Below are positions 1 through 12,242 of a stretch of 64,000 nucleotides of DNA, piece by piece; position 1 is the first letter of the stretch; each line of letters starts with the position of its first letter. This DNA is from Blasia pusilla. Taxonomy: Eukaryota; Marchantiophyta; Marchantiopsida; Blasiales. Below the pieces are notes generated by a model that worked only from the letters and a program-made list of their open reading frames with translations, was not told the origin of the DNA and searched no databases. Made by a program: the position numbers and the translations under genes. Where the stretch lies: the NCBI GenBank assembly GCA_050084515.1, contig CM114273.1, positions 32,426,001 to 32,490,000 of the forward strand, read 5' to 3'.

Positions 1-884
1 GGTCCAAATTATTTGTGAGTGGTCACAGGAGATCAGTAGTTTTGCAGTCATAGCTACACACATTGGGTGGCCTGAAGAAGATAGGAATCCGGAGTGAGGG
101 CAGTTATCTTAGCCCTTGTTAGCTAGTTATCCGTTAGTTGCCTTAATCATGGAGAGCGCTGGTCAAGGTCATATAACTCCCAAACCTTCTGAAATGGGAA
201 TACCTCTCTGACTTGTGCAATGTCAAGAAAATATGGAAAGAATGTACAATTGCACTAGTTGTGAGACTCTAAATTTATCAATTGTGTCAGTAGCGGCTTT
301 ATGCTGTCAATTATCACTATGAGTATGTTTCATATGTCTTATCCATGAAGCTCGAACAATGTGGCTGGAGTGAAATTCAGATAACCAGCTAATGTCAAGT
401 TTGTTATGAGGTTTAACCCAAAGTGATGGGAGTCCCCAGCCCAGTTTTGGCACGCAAAGGAGAAACTGCTCTGAGTTGGAGCAACGTATTATACTCTTTG
501 TTATGGGCATCGCGCCCTAACTACTCTCAATATGTCATTCACTACCTCCCAGCCCCAAATTATGATCTTTGACTTGGAGTGAAGCTTTGGCAAGAGTTCA
601 TCATCACTTGTCGAGGCAAGAGGTCTCTGCTCCTCTTAGTGACCTCGGCAAGTTCTGCAATGCATGATTCTCGTCAGTGGGAAACTTTGTTTATCTCTCA
701 CCGGTTTAAACTGCTTGTCCTCATGCCCCACAACTAATCTGCGTCACTGCAGTGTGGTCTTTTGGGCACTGGTTTGGTGTCATGCAGAATCATGAGCACT
801 GCATCCACCTTGACTTGTGACATAATATACTGATCTTGAAAGAGGCTACTCATAAAGTACTGCCTGTCTCAGCCTCGCGACCAG

Positions 885-918
885 AGTCCTTGACACCAGT
901 TGGATGGTGTCAAGGACT
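885..918. repeat. Perfect 14-bp hairpin, 6-nt loop
   Basis: AGTCCTTGACACCA at 885-898 is the exact reverse complement of 905-918, separated by GTTGGA. An exon-like frame resumes just after the hairpin, so the hairpin may be what breaks it. Confidence 0.85.
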
Positions 919-2350
919 GGGATGTGCGCCAAGAGTGGAAGAAGTGGAGAAGGTATCTCACAATAGGAGGAAGTTACACTGTTGGTGCACAATTTTCCAA
1001 GTCTCATCTTTAAGCACTTTTCAACATCTAGTTTATCTGAATGGGATGACCAATGCCGATGCAGTGGATCTAGGCTACCGAACAGTTCTAGTGTTACTAA
1101 CTAGACAATTCCTGCACAGTTCTTGTGAATTTTGGACAGGTGACCAGGTAGAGACTCGAGGTTTCATCCCCAAGGTGTAGGGTTCTATTTCAAGTCACGC
1201 ACTATTGTCCACAGGCTTGCATTGTTTAGGACCCCAGTCTGCTCCGGAGGAACTCTAGCACTCGAAAGAGCTTCCATGAATTAGTTTGAGTGAAGCAGAT
1301 GAAACTATTGAGCTGATTACTAGGCGTTCATGAAACTCACTAAGACTCCAGAAAGACCACTTTCTCTGCTTTGCTACTTTGTTTCTTCCATCACATCTAC
1401 CGATGAGGAGATGGTATTGTTGTCCTGCTCTCTTCTGCAGAATCTCAAGCCTAAGACAGCTGAAGGACAATGTTCATTGGCATTCTCGAAGCTTTGCAAT
1501 GGGACGAGCTCCTATCAGAGACCAGTGAAGAAGTTCGGAACAGAGTATGATATACAGTCACAAATTTCTGCAGATCCTCGAATCTTCTTCACAGTTTTCA
1601 TTTTCGAGCTGTTGGTAGGATCACTGCACATTTCTCGACTATCTTTCTACTTTCAGGAAATGTGTCAGGGTGATGTTTCCAACTTTTACTTCACATTGTT
1701 CACTTTTTTTCTACTTTTAGGAAGGGGCCCAGACAAATGCCAAATTTGGTGGGGAGGCTCTGATCGAGAATATTAGGCTCTACAGCTAGAACGTGACCGA
1801 ATTTCCACACCTCTTACCGTCCCCAGTTGGCACCACAACACATGAGGACAGCACAATGGTACCCAGGAAACCAATATTGGTACCCCCATCCATTAGAACT
1901 AATGTATGAGTGGGTTTTGTGCCAGATGATAAGAATGAGCATAACAATGGGCAGCAGTCCTTTGGAGAAGTGGGTGCATGGGAGTTCCAGCCCACACTAA
2001 TGAGCATTTCTCTGGCCCCACTCAGCAATGGCAATTTTCTAAAACACGGACTGGTTTCAGCCCCATGGGTTTATAGTCGTATAGTTCTTTGATCTTTTGC
2101 CTTTTAGGACTAGGGGAAAATTGTATTGGGAAAATAAGTGTTTCTCCCATGTCTTTCCTCTGCAACTCCTCATCCGTTTGGATTGAATGGAAGAGGGAGT
2201 TTGAGGCTAGTGTACAATACTTTGGGGTTGTGTTTTTTGTACTTCTACTCTTCAAAAGGAAAGTCCCTTTGAAAATATTCAGTTTACATTTGTTAAGATT
2301 AGAATGGATTGTATGTGTGCATGGACAAATGTTTATGTAAGATTGGATCG

Positions 2351-2380
2351 CATCTAATATCCATACATCTAATATCCATA
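2351..2380. repeat. Exact 15-bp tandem duplication
   Basis: CATCTAATATCCATA occurs twice in immediate succession (2351-2365 and 2366-2380). This is a simple local duplication with no coding consequence seen. Confidence 0.9.
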
Positions 2381-2795
2381 CAAATTTGTATTAAAATTGG
2401 AGTTCGCCGGCCCGCAACTCTAAGAAAATTGAAGAGTAATGTTAGAGTAGACACATAGAAGAGTTTAGAGCCTCCAATGCATTGCACAGGTGCATTTACT
2501 AGTGTGTTTGTAATGGCACAAGGCTAGTTACATCATTGACATTTCCATTTACGAACGATGCTGGACTTTTAATGATATCACTCATATGAAGATCTAGAAG
2601 ATCTAGATGTAGAATGTAAGATGTTTTATTTGAATAAGTTTTGCTCGCACATTCTCTTGTAATTGAGTATGGGGATGTTTCTCGTGTTGTTTATTAATGG
2701 AAATGTAGCATGGAAATAGATCATATTTTAAAGTGATGTGGGTGTCTCATATTTCCTATGAATTTTCATGGTAGGCCATAATAAGAAGTGTGATC

Positions 2796-2846
2796 AAGTT
2801 ATTAGCTCCATCCTTAACTTATTGTTAAGGATGGAGCTAATAACTT
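2796..2846. repeat. Perfect 23-bp hairpin, 5-nt loop
   Basis: The arms 2796-2818 and 2824-2846 are exact reverse complements around TTATT. The core is TAGCTCCATCC against GGATGGAGCTA. The stem is too short and the loop too tight for a typical plant microRNA precursor, and the lack of mismatches implies a recent or rehomogenised origin. Confidence 0.95.
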
Positions 2847-4233
2847 CCTTATCTTATGGTTATTGAATATATTTAGGACTACATTCTTGAGTGTATGTCC
2901 GCAATTCCTAATAACTTATAATTTCCATGAAGAAATAAAAATCCAAAATTTTATGTTTGAAGGAGGTTGAAAAAAATATTTGTTTTATAATATGTATACA
3001 CAATAGATGATGCCAAGCATAAAGAATCTAAGAAATATATTGTAAAGATAAGTGGATGCATAAGATGCACATTTGAATAGATAAATTGCGCTAGTGTATA
3101 TATATATAGATAAATACCATATGAATTTGGGATGATAGAGCTGCACATTAGATTTTCGTGTAGAAAGATATTTAAAAGGGATGAGATGGACAAGATTTTA
3201 GAAAAGAAAAGAAGAAAACATAGCTAAAAAAATGACAAGAAGAAGAAATGCATGGAAAGAATTGCAAGGACATAAATAATTGTTTAAGGGATGTTGTATC
3301 CAAATTGTAAGTTAAGGTTTTACCAAATCTCTATATATCATTTTTAACCAATCTAAAATATTATACAAAGAAGAGCTTTTGATTTGTAAAGCTTATAATT
3401 TTTTTACTTTTATGTATGATATTTAATTCATGGGAAATATAGTGCAAATTTCTAAAAGATGCACTTGAAAGATGTTCGAGGCATAGAAATTTAAACATGG
3501 GGCTCTCATCACTAGTAAAGTCTAAAACTTTTAACCAGCTTCATAAAAGCTTCATTTCTATGAAATAGATTATATGTGCATAGTGTGCCTCGAGTAATAT
3601 CCATTCATTTTTTTTAAGGGTTATGAACATGTTAGTTCCTAAAATTATGGATTTTTTAAAATATCAATATTGAAATTAGTATTTTCTTAAAAATGAAATA
3701 TTTCCAATAATCTATATAATTAAAAGAGGATGGAGTTTAAGGACCCCTTCCTTCAAGTGATGACACACATCTATTTTGGTCTCCTCCTGTGATGACACGT
3801 GTAACAAAGAGCCAAATTAACACAACAGAACAATTGAACTTAAATCAACAAACGAGATGTCTTTCTCACGGGGTGATTTTCACCGGTGAAAAAAGTGGTT
3901 ACATTCTACCAACAATATATATGAGAAGAATCCCAAATAGTGGTTAAAGATAGTCAAACTACTTGAGAAATTAATTGTTATCTATATTACTAGTCAATAT
4001 GCTCATTTGATGCTAAATTTAAAATTTATTTGTCCTTCCTCCCCAACAACCCCTCCTCCCAATCGCACTTCTTGCATCCATTTTTTTTCCTTGTGGATTC
4101 TTTCATTCTTTCTTTAGGCATACAATCCTAGCATCTTGGAATGTTTGTTCCATCTATTTAAACTCTACTTAAAAGATGTCATGAAATGTATTATGATGTC
4201 TTGTCCCCCACAAGCCCACATCCTTGTTGTTCC

Positions 4234-4298
4234 TTTTTTTTGTTTCCATCTCTGGGTCATCGATCCAGAGATGGAAACAAAAAAAAGTCTCTGGGTCA
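4234..4298. repeat. Perfect 22-bp hairpin with a flanking direct repeat
   Basis: The arms 4234-4255 and 4265-4286 pair perfectly (eight T, then GTTTCCATCTCTGG, against its complement). The word TCTCTGGGTCAT stands at 4249-4260 and again right after the second arm. An inverted copy flanked by a re-read of the same forward word is the footprint expected of a polymerase template switch. Confidence 0.9.
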
Positions 4299-5100
4299 TT
4301 TGTCCATCCGTTTGTTTGTATGCATTCTTTTCATACTAAAGTATTTTGAGATTGATGTCATGTTTCTATTTCAACTCCACATCTACTCCCCACATTCTAC
4401 GCATTGATTCTTTATATATTAAATTTTGTAAGTTTAATTGCGAGCTTGAGAGAATCCCAAAATAGTGTGAATAGTTGAGAATTAGATAATGTTTTCTTTT
4501 TACTATTCATGAATGTTAGAAAATATAATTGGCATCATTTCTTAACCACAAGTATTGTAAGGAAAAGGGGAATGGGATATTACAAGATGTAATGATGTAA
4601 AAGTCATAACACCACATAATTTTAGATTTGGTGGAAAGATAGATAAAACTAAGTGAGTTTTCCAAATCCATTTGGGATTCATCATTACGGCCACTAGGGA
4701 CACTCCCTGTTTTTTCCCTCTCAATCTAGGCCATCCACGTGTCCTCCACACGTGGTCACTAATTACTTTCTCTCCCACCCCTATCAAAGGGCCGCATATC
4801 ATATGGATAGGACATCAATTAAAAAAATCTATATTATCATTGGAAAATACACATTGCCTCTCTTTTTAACACATGACTTTTTAAACCAATAAGATCATTC
4901 GAATTCAATTGTATACTTAAGATGGATAATTCAAAATTATAAAATACATTCATGACCCGTGCACCCACTATTATTGTCATATATTAACAAGTTTTGGACC
5001 CTTCTTCTATCTTCTTCCAAAGGGGCCACACCCGTGGTTTGCCACATGGGTGTTCGAATTGTATTTAAAAAAAAGCTATGAGATCGCCGTACCCCGTTAA

Positions 5101-6600
5101 GATTTACGGAGAACTACCGTAAACATTCCTACGGAAGTTTCCAAAAGACGATTTGAAACGTACTACTAGTTTTCTTGATCCATGCGGCCTTTCTTCTTGA
5201 ACCGCGCGATAGAAAGCCCAACCCGCGCGATTTTGACTCGCGTCGCTCCGTTGCACTAAAAGACTCGTGATGTTGCGCGCGACGGCGCTCCGTTAAACGA
5301 ACGGGGCAGGCGATCGTGCGCGCAGGAACCTTCCGTTACAGGAATATATTTGCGAATCGCAATCATCAGTTTCTTTTCTTCTCTCCTCTTTTCTTTCCTT
5401 TTTAAATCCTCGACTTTTCTTCTTTATTTCGATTTCTTGCTGTCCTCGGGTCTCTTCGTCCGCGTCGCGACGTCGTGGACTCGTACGTCGCGACGCGGAC
5501 GTCCACGCGGTTTCTTTCGATTCTTTCCTCGGTTCGATCAGTTACTGGTTGCTTCGCACTGCTCCTTCATGATTCCCCGTCAGTGCGCGCGTCGTGCTTA
5601 AAACTGCGCCACAATTATTGTCACGTCGTTGAATAGAATATAAGGACGCAAGCACCTGAACGAAGTATCTGTCGACGGCGAACCCGGATCTCAACGGCGA
5701 CGGGACGGGAAGCTGGCGAGGAAGCTCCGGTACTGTCAAAGCCCCGGACTCTATGACGGGAGTTATTCCGATTGCAAAGCTGCTGAAAACCGATCCGATC
5801 TGAGAAAGTGGATGGAGGCTTATCCGTAGAGTGGGATGGATCCTCTGCGTACAGAGTTGCTCGCGACCCTTCAACTTTCCGGACCTGTAAGACCTTCCCG
5901 TAAATGTTTTACAGGGAACCCGAACGTTCCCGGGTAAAATTTAGAAGTTTTCTTAGTTCTGTTGGGCTTATTTCGATACGAATATAAAAGGAGAGCCTGT
6001 ATGTCCCGTCGGGTTTCGCCGGTGAAACGGAATCGGTAATTGTGAGAATTTCCCGGCTAAGTCAGCACGTAACCCCGGTTCTCCCCGGACAATGGTTGCG
6101 AGGGCGGAGAAGAAAGCCGGCAGCATCATAAGAGAGACGGACGCAAGATATCCGGAGTGTGATAGGTCGCAAACATGTTGGAAGCGAATATGGCGTTACA
6201 AGTTTCGGAGGGTCCCTGACGACTGAATACTACGGAGGTCCGTCGACTTCTTCTCGGGTTTCATGATCGGCATGAGCTGAAGTCGATGCGGTTCGGTTCC
6301 GTCGGGAGTCTGCGCCGAGCGCAGCATCATCTATCACGAACCGCAAATGTGGAGGTCCGGTCAGGGAGCCCCTCTTTTCTCTACGAGTATCGGCGTCGAA
6401 AGTATAACCGGTCTACTCCGAATACACGAGCCCCTTCGCCTCCCTCTCCCCCGCGGCCAAAACTCGAGACGCGCTTGCGGCAGTCGGGCTGCCCGGGGTC
6501 TATAATCTGCCTCTCAAACAATTATTCACAGTGAACTGGAAAGGAGCGCTCGCCATTGGCTGGCCTCGGAGTGGGAGGGAGTCCACATCGGCGCAGAAGT
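5101..6600. other. GC- and CpG-rich tract, no gene recognised
   Basis: The transition from AT-rich DNA is abrupt (CGCG, CGTCGCGACG and CCGG words are frequent). Small ORFs on both strands (for example 5542-5874 minus and 6286-6534 plus) match nothing I recognise and overlap each other. The tract lies downstream of the hydrolase gene on its minus strand. It could be an old repeat leader or a promoter-like island. Confidence 0.4.
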
Positions 6601-6678
6601 GAGTAGACGTGAGGTGTTGGAGGGCGTAAGCGATCGATGTGAGCGTCGGAAGTCGAGGGGGAGGGGGAGTGATGTCGA

Positions 6679-8113
6679 TCAGATATCGTCGTCGTCTGCC
6701 ACCGAATCATCTAGAAAATTGTAGACGATCGAGTTGAAGTCCTTGTATCTTTCCACTTGAGGCACATGGCCTACTCCCTCCATGATGGCGAATTGCGCGT
6801 TCTCCGATCCCAAGTGCCTGCAAGTCCAGTCCGTAGCAACCGCAGCCAATTCAACGCCGTCAGTAACCCACAGACCTCCCTTCACAAACACACGCACACT
6901 CTGAACGAATTCGAACGTGAGCTATGCCCTAAAGAGAACGCTCTGATTTCGCGAGAGCTGAGCCAGAGATCCTGTAGAAGAATGGGCGAGGGCACTTACC
7001 GTCGCAGGCGGTAAGCGAGGTCGAGGTTGAAAATCTTGTCCTCCCTGCCCCAAATAATCAGCGCTTCCTGTCACAATCATCCCATCCCATTCATGAGCCA
7101 CGCGAATCCACCGAACTCGGATGCGGAAGAGCTTCGTGAGAGAGCTCCGCACGGCAGTCGACCTAAACTTGGAAGCGAGACATATTCGGCGGACGGGGTG
7201 AATGGCCCCATCCACGAAGCTTTGGTGGGGTGCGTAAAGACCGAATTGAAAGCTGGCTCACCTGTTTCAAAACTGGGAGCGGAGGGCATTTGTCAGAGCC
7301 GATCAAAAGCCCGTCCAGGAGTTGGATTCTGGACTGCCTCGTACTGGCGGGATAGAACATCTGCAAATCGAGGGCCAATCGAGTGAGAATCAATTCGTGT
7401 CTAACCAATCGATCTACCTTATCGCCGAGTTGTAAAAAGTGCACGAGTGTATTTGGAGACAAACCTCGAAAACCCTCCCGAGACCGCGAGTTCTTTGATG
7501 GTTTGAGGGCTTGAAATGGAGCCTTTCAGCGACTCTGTCCATAAGCTGAAACGCAAAGGCAGGGCGGATGTACCAGGAAAGAAACGAACAAAAGATACTC
7601 AAAAGCAGTGATCGTGATGAATATATTGCCGAGATGGTGAGGATGTGGCGGAGAGGACTCACGTCAAGAATTTGCTGCAAGATGAAGTCTGGTAAGGGCA
7701 TGGACCGCTCGTAGAGCAGGCTGAAGGTGAGTTTCAATCCATCGACAGTGGTAGGCAACAGGAGCTCTTCGATACGTGACATGGCGCAGCTTTCAAGGAG
7801 CGGACGGTTCGATGATGGGTCCATACAAATGCCGGTGCTTGAAAGAACGAGCTTCTTGACCATTTCCGGGTACTTGGAAGCCAACCAGAAAGCCACGAAA
7901 CCACCATAGCTCGTCCCCACAACATGTGCTTCCTGCTCGCAATAATCGCCACCTCAGATACGTTAGTAACAAAATCAAGCTGTTCACCCTTTCGACTCAG
8001 TCGAAAGGTACTAGACTTAGGGGTATGACAGAATTATCTACTTATCACATCTGCGGTCGACCAAACCATGGCTTGAAATTCCTTTTCCAGGCAAGAAGTT
8101 CGGGTCTTCTCCC

Positions 8114-8153
<40 letters not shown>

Positions 8154-8578
8154 TGAACGCCCAGCTTGTTGACGAGCATATTGTGGATACAATCAGCTTG
8201 AAAGATTTCAGATCGTTGGGAGTTCGATGTGGTGGAGCCACCCCAAAAGATAAGATCCGGAACATACAACCTGTAGTCCTTGGAGAAATGGGCGATCTGG
8301 TGCTCCCAAGCCACCGTTCCGTCCCCTCCAAATCCATGGAGTAAGAGCAGCGCTGGTCGCTCGTGGAGAGGCTTGATATTGGGGTTGGGCGTTTTAGTAA
8401 TCTTCCTTCTCCATCTCCGTCTCTGCGGTCCGTCGCGAATCTGCACCCAACAGCGCATTGTCGTTCCATTCTCCAGGTACATGATCCTCGATACCAACCC
8501 CTTGGATCGGTAGAAAGCTCTCAGTCTGTGCATCCGATAGCCCACCAAACTAAAATTGAACACCAGACATCCCCCCAT
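6679..8578 (-). CDS. Alpha/beta-hydrolase, plant MAG-lipase-like, 5 exons
   Basis: Five exons on the minus strand: 8153-8578, 7663-7932, 7262-7360, 7000-7067 and 6679-6817. All introns are GT-AG and the phases agree, giving 333 aa, a usual length for this plant family. The oxyanion-hole motif HGFGG is at residues 81-85. The nucleophile elbow VVGTSYGG places Ser150. The acid is Asp275 in WGREDKIF and the base His305 in GVGHVPQ. The cap-region segment RIQLLDGLLIG is typical of these serine hydrolases, which cleave esters or acylglycerols; the substrate cannot be read from sequence. A weakly hydrophobic N-terminus is present. An upstream in-frame ATG at 8641 would add 21 residues; the 8578 ATG was chosen because it starts the usual MxxCL-type N-terminus. 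The acidic tail DDDD ends the protein. The gene looks intact and is the only complete host gene in the left third of the window. Confidence 0.9.
7988..8008. repeat. Perfect 10-bp hairpin inside hydrolase intron 1
   Basis: CCTTTCGACT and AGTCGAAAGG are separated by one base. It lies within the first intron (7933-8152) and does not affect coding. Confidence 0.85.
8117..8148. repeat. (GA)16 microsatellite next to a splice donor
   Basis: A pure 32-nt GA run on the plus strand, read as CT in the hydrolase transcript. It begins four bases after the intron 1 donor GT (8151-8152). Length variation here could alter donor recognition. Confidence 0.95.
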
Positions 8579-8641
8579 CTCCGAATGTATCCCCGGCCGA
8601 ATTCCGCGACTTCCCGACTCGACCCTCCCTCCGTACCACAC

Positions 8642-9540
8642 TTAAGCGAACACCGACTCCAATTCCGTTTCTTCGAAATTAACCCGTAGCAAAATTAATA
8701 CAGCCGACGAACGTAGCGAATGGACGAATGCCCCTCGGAATGTCGGAGATCCGCACGCGTCGCAGTCCTCACGTTCGTTCCCTTGGCGATCAAGACAGCG
8801 AGAAGCGGCGGAAAGCGAGTCTAATGTAACGAATAGTAAGGCAGTCGTCAAAGGGAAGGAAATCGGCGACGAAAGGTCGGTGGGTGCAGTGATCACAGTA
8901 TCGAGCGACTCCGGAGCGGTTCCGAGCTGAAGGCGGAATTCGAACTCTGCGGAAGAAAGAATTGAATGCGTTTGAGATGAGATGAGGTGAGATTGAGCCT
9001 TCCCCGGCCCTTCTTCCACATTCGCAGCTATATATCCTCCGCGAAGCTCCGATCTCATCCCAGCGATCCGGACACGGACGCGCTCTCGATCGCGCACGCA
9101 GAAAGCGCGACAGAATCACACAAGATTTCGCCAAGGGCGCCACCTGGCATTACACCTCGCAAGAAGCTCCAGCTCACCCTGGACGGCAAGGGCCTCCTCG
9201 CCCATGGAGCCCCCGAGGTGGTGCAGGTGCAGCAAACCCAGGACTACTGTAGGCGCGGGGGTGGTCCCGACAGTGGGACCTACCGTAACGAACGGTTTAT
9301 AGTCGTACGTGCTCTCTCTCAGTTGACGATTTTTCTTACTCCTACAGATTTTCGCGGGTTCCGTCCAATTCAGTGGGCACAGTGGCACACCCGCCATTCT
9401 CGGAGACTCGGCTCTAAAGTTGGCTCTATATACTCCACGGCACCAATTTCGGGGACTTATTTTCACCTCTACACTTCTAGAGGTTGTTTTAATCTTTTTA
9501 TCCGCAGTCTACTTCCGGGAGAAGTTTCCTCGTAGTGACA
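8642..9540. other. GC-rich 5' flank of the hydrolase gene
   Basis: CpG-rich and overlapped on both strands by ORFs that match no family I know (8987-9535 plus, 9116-9466 minus, 8790-9143 minus). The plus-strand frame includes KKLQLTLDGKGLLAHG, which looks protein-like but stands alone. Most likely promoter and 5' untranslated DNA. Confidence 0.4.
9028..9036 (-). promoter_or_regulatory. Possible TATA box of the hydrolase gene
   Basis: TATATAGC is read on the minus strand about 450 bp upstream of the chosen ATG, within a GC-rich tract (8.6-9.5 kb) that has no gene of its own. Spacing would allow an untranslated leader of about 400 nt. This is motif-level evidence only. Confidence 0.3.
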
Positions 9541-10399
9541 CATGTCCTAGGAACATGTATGCAAGTGACATATGTATATTTCAAGAAAAGAAATTAATTA
9601 TGGTGAGAGGTTAAGTTAAGTTAAGTTAAGATAAGATAAGAGTAAGAGAGTAGAGGAGGGAAAGGAGGGACTTTCAAATTTTAAAACTTTGTTAAATTTT
9701 TTTTTTAAATAACGGATTTTTTCGAAAATTTGAGGGGATGAGATTAAAAAAACTCGTCCAAATTTATCTTAATAAGTCTTCAATTTCCATTAAGTTTGTA
9801 CATGTCAACATTTGACCATTATTAGCGTAGGAAATTTTCATTTCAAAATAAAAATTAAAGAGGGTTTGTACAATGACGTTTCCATAACTTATCTTACATT
9901 CTTATTATTCTCTTATGATTTCTTTTTTCATTTTTCCCCTTTTTTTTAAAATACATAAAATAATATGCATAGCACATGCGTCTTACTAGTAAAAGATGAT
10001 GTACCAACTTACGAGAGTACAAAAATGATCTTTAATGACCATAATAGGGCGGCTCAAAGCTAGGCCCTTAGTCTTTAGGTGGGGATGGAAAATAATGCCC
10101 AAATGTGGCTCCCACATATTAGGAAGTTGAGATTTGTTGGTGACTCATATCTATCACATCATTCTTAATCTCAAACATAAGGCACCTGGACTCATGATTA
10201 TTGCCATGAGCAACCAATTGCAAGCCGATATGGCTTGTCACTGGTGACTCTTATCTACATGGGCTTTACTCTACTATCAAGCTTTGAGTGGCCCTAATAA
10301 GACCTAATTGATTCTTCTCTCGAAAGGAGAAGCCCAAGGATGCATTAGACTGTTGTACGATCCATACATGTGGATTTTAAATAGTATTAGTAAGGTGCC
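9541..10399. other. AT-rich intergenic DNA, probable non-autonomous element
   Basis: Starts with a short microsatellite and ends with a border-like motif (GCACATGCGTCTTACTAGT at about 9971-9990) resembling motifs near 17.70 and 22.97 kb. Its left part is similar, in reverse orientation, to 17.40-17.48 kb (CCTCTCACC...TTCTTTTC). No protein is seen. Confidence 0.35.
9609..9650. repeat. GTTAA/GATAA microsatellite
   Basis: Four GTTAA units run into GATAA and GAGTA/GAGAG variants. It is a short low-complexity tract. Confidence 0.8.
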
Positions 10400-10499
10400 C
10401 TTACGCGGAAAATAAAAAAGTGTTTGAAGGGCTTTTGTTAGTGCATAGTCGGTGAAGGGAAGGAATTAATGATGTTGCACACAAATTCAAAAAAAATTC

Positions 10500-10920
10500 A
10501 AATTGTGTATGCGGGGATTCCATTGATGCAAAGGGTATCCATATTCTCCGATGTGCACATGGTGGAGAGCGAATAACCATACATAATGTCATTAGAGAGG
10601 CGGTAGCATCGGTGGCACATACTGTAGGGTATACGGTTGGGCAAGAGCAACTCCATGTCCTACCTTCAACCACACAAGCAACCTCTCGTAGGAGAGTTGA
10701 TCTTGTTATGTCTGGAGATGAATTTCAGACACTAGGTGATGTGGTGATTGCTGATCCCACACGTTATTACTTGGTGTGTGGAGCCGCACATATCAAAGTT
10801 TCGGCGGTTGAAATAGCATCAAGAAATAAACAGTTAAGTTATGATGTGAGACATGTGACTGATGGATTTTCATGTGTTTTTTGATACTTTCCTGAAAACA
10901 TGTGGTTATCATTGACCTAT
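10500..10920 (+). pseudogene. Fragment of R2-like non-LTR element (C-terminal domain)
   Basis: This matches the C-terminal region of the copy at 12.45-15.46 kb: the Cys/His segment VCGDS/PIDAKGIHILRCAHGGE, then SRRRVDLVMS and LGDVVIADPTR. That region is the zinc-knuckle plus PD-(D/E)XK-type endonuclease of R2-like elements. Only about 420 bp remain, with one frame still open from 10612 to 10884. Sequence 3' of it passes into a gypsy LTR fragment. Confidence 0.8.
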
Positions 10921-10949
10921 TGAGGTTGTCCTCCAATCTTCTCAAAGGC

Positions 10950-11330
10950 ATATGATGGATATTCATCATAGCCGAAGAGAGCATGTTCCCCCTTCTTTCG
11001 GATTCCTTTGGAGTCATGGTGAAGAAGTTATTATTTTAGATAAGTTTCTATTATGAATATAATTAAATTTCCATTTTGAGAAATGTCCATTGACCCCCTA
11101 TTGTAGGTCAAGAGCCAAGGGAAGATAACTAGCGACCACAAATTACTGACTAATACTAAAGAGAGAGCTTGGGTAGAGGGAAGATATATACCCAAGCAGT
11201 GTGAGTATTCGAATTCATTCTCTCCTTCTTGAACCTTCTTTCACGAGGCGAAAAAATTATGGTCATCCTTGCTTGGTCAATTTTTTGCCCTCTTTCTTTG
11301 ACAAATTTCTCTCAAATTATGAATATGCTT
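10950..11330 (+). mobile_element. Gypsy LTR fragment
   Basis: Similar to the middle of the LTR region at 39.42-39.93 kb read on the minus strand: TTTGGAGTCATGG, then the AT-rich stretch with AAATAAGT, then GGTCAAGAGCCAAGG, GAGAGAGCTTG and CATTCTCTC in the same order. No coding capacity. It abuts the truncated non-LTR fragment on its left. Confidence 0.65.
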
Positions 11331-12242
11331 AAGTGATATCTTGCAAGATGTCTCTCCAAGTTGTGAGTAATTCTAGAGAAATTTTAGCTTTCCCCACTAA
11401 TTTCTAATATGATGAGTTATAAGTCCATCAACTCAACATTTATAAATGTTATTACTTATGGCCACATTTGTAAATGTTGACTGCATGGACATGTGACTCA
11501 TTGTAGTTTCAAACGTACTTTATGTGGTCCAAAAGAAAAAGATTAAGGAAAGCCTAACTAAAGGCTTCAATTGAAATAGAAACCCACTTATTTCCATTAC
11601 TAGGAAGAAGAATGTTAGATTAATAGTATGGATGTTATATGCGGGATTTTCTTTTTTTAACTCTTGACTATTAGAACTTTTCATTCATATATTACTTAAC
11701 GTATATGAATTTGATTTCCTACATGCCTCACTTACCTGAGTCGGATACGTAGGAAATCAAATTCGGGCACATAGGATTCTTGGACATATTTTGGGGTTAT
11801 AAATAGTAACCCCAAAAGGTGAAGAAGAATCCGGAGTGCTTCTCCCTTTAATAGCTCATACCATATATGAAACCAATTGAGAGGGGAAATTCCTCGAGCC
11901 TCTAAATTTGATTCAAGATACTCCATTCCACCTCACCTCTACAAGTGTAATAGTGGTTGCCATACATCTTAGTCAGCAATCCAGTTTTAGAGCATTGTGT
12001 CATTGAAGTGGCTTTTTCAGAATGACACCAAGTATGGAGAGTGAAAACTTCATTCGACATCGATAACACTCTGCCTATAATCTGAGTTTATTCGAATATT
12101 TATTTATGCTATCAGTGAAGTCAGATTTTAGAGAATCCCACTCTCTTTTCCCATCCATTTTACCGCCTTATTATGAGTCCCAAATGAATTAGCTTTATCT
12201 CATGATATATATATTACTATGTAGGGTCCATCAGGGATATTT
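11331..12242. other. AT-rich DNA with clustered hairpins, no gene
   Basis: No protein family was recognised. It includes AACATTTATAAATGTT near 11.44 kb, echoed about 30 bp later by an imperfect copy, and the paired hairpins at 11.70-11.83 kb. Confidence 0.6.
11707..11829. repeat. Two adjacent perfect hairpins
   Basis: First pair: GAATTTGATTTCCTAC at 11707-11722 and its exact complement at 11749-11764. Second pair: TTTTGGGGTTA at 11789-11799 and its complement at 11807-11817, extended outward by GGATTCTT/AAGAATCC after a bulge. Confidence 0.9.

Larger units (their letters stand above)
1..2480. other. Gene-like but unassigned tract
   Basis: Base composition here is clearly less AT-rich than the following 2.5 kb. 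Short open stretches on the plus strand look exon-like: one around 905-1010 includes WDVRQEWKKWRRY in one frame, and one around 1480-1550 includes EALQWDELLSETSEE. Plausible acceptors (pyrimidine tract plus AG) occur near 1440, 1660 and 1720. No family was recognised, no continuous spliced frame could be assembled, and frames close quickly. It could be a decayed host gene, a long non-coding transcript or an old insertion. Confidence 0.25.
2481..5100. other. AT-rich intergenic DNA without a gene
   Basis: Strongly AT-rich, with no recognised protein in six frames. It holds two long perfect hairpins (near 2.82 and 4.26 kb). Reading frames here are short chance ORFs. Confidence 0.7.

Noticed and set aside
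2796-2846. microRNA precursor
   Set aside because: A 23-bp fully perfect stem with a 5-nt loop cannot hold a miRNA/miRNA* duplex with the usual flanking stem. A template-switch origin fits better.
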